A stretch of 64,000 nt of DNA from Nocardiopsis sp. CNT312. Its GTDB lineage: Bacteria > Actinomycetota > Actinomycetes > Streptosporangiales > Streptosporangiaceae. A program made the translations under genes and the position numbers. The number at the start of each line of letters is the position of its first letter. Position 1 is the stretch's first letter. This document shows, in pieces, positions 63,979 through 64,000 of the stretch. The notes under the pieces were generated by a model that did no database searches, was not told the DNA's origin, and saw only the letters and a program-made list of their open reading frames with translations. Where the stretch lies: contig NZ_AZXF01000018.1 in NCBI RefSeq assembly GCF_000515115.1, positions 85,807 through 149,806 of the forward strand, read 5' to 3'.

Positions 63979-64000
63979 CCCCGGGCGGGACCCTGCCCGG

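Overview
The window is very G+C-rich with strong third-position GC bias, frequent GTG/TTG starts and overlapping stop/start codons. Together with WhiJ-type XRE/DUF397 regulators, a SARP regulator, IdeR/DtxR-type iron boxes and a mycothiol-isomerase-family (MDMPI) protein, this points to a filamentous actinomycete. A Nocardiopsis-like member of Streptosporangiales is plausible, but the genus is not proven.

Layout. 1-2.0 kb: the 3' end of an unknown gene and a P-loop ATPase. 2.3-6.2 kb: an iron-boxed siderophore importer (lipoprotein, two permeases, ATPase). 6.4-8.9 kb: an M60-like metallopeptidase with five tandem N-terminal repeats. 9.6-14.7 kb: a PfpI-like protein and an intact DrrC/UvrA-like ATPase among decayed genes (IS110-type transposase tail, adenylation-domain piece, FAD aromatic hydroxylase, SARP/NB-ARC regulator). 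14.9-26.4 kb: a biosynthetic cluster with LuxR-type and SARP regulators. Its main operon encodes a stand-alone A domain, carrier protein, ectoine-synthase-like cupin, acyl-CoA-dehydrogenase-like oxidase, transglutaminase-like protein, pseudouridine-5'-phosphate-glycosidase-like C-glycosynthase, HAD phosphatase, MFS exporter and a maleate-isomerase-family protein. 26.6-29.8 kb: persulfide/sulfite detoxification genes (TauE, MBL-rhodanese fusion, rhodanese-DUF2892) behind CsoR/CstR-type operators. 30-36 kb: TrkA-N protein, thioester-reductase-like protein, EF-hand protein, Spo0M, an alpha/beta hydrolase. 36.2-41.2 kb: a second iron-boxed siderophore importer and an AraC regulator. 41.4-46.2 kb: a DUF3500 lipoprotein, an MFS protein and a WhiJ-type locus. 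46.35 kb: a two-repeat type I-E-like CRISPR remnant. 46.5-57.8 kb: K+ channel, ArgG with an ARG box, MurG paralogue, secreted glycosidase-like protein, MerR regulator plus MFS, SulP transporter, SDR. 57.8-59.7 kb: an AAA-ATPase/DUF4276 pair, both frameshifted. 60.8-64 kb: a lactococcin-972-type bacteriocin operon.

The main result is the 14.9-26.4 kb cluster. EctC-type cupins are known to cyclise glutamine to 5-amino-3,4-dihydro-2H-pyrrole-2-carboxylate as a side reaction, and showdomycin is known to arise from an NRPS-made 2-amino-pyrrole-5-carboxylate that a PsuG homologue C-ribosylates. Gene content here fits that route step by step: activation, carrier loading, cyclisation, oxidation, release, C-ribosylation, dephosphorylation and export. 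I infer a showdomycin-type (maleimide/aminopyrrole) C-nucleoside pathway. The decayed SARP, hydroxylase and A-domain pieces beside it suggest an older cluster was lost from the same site.
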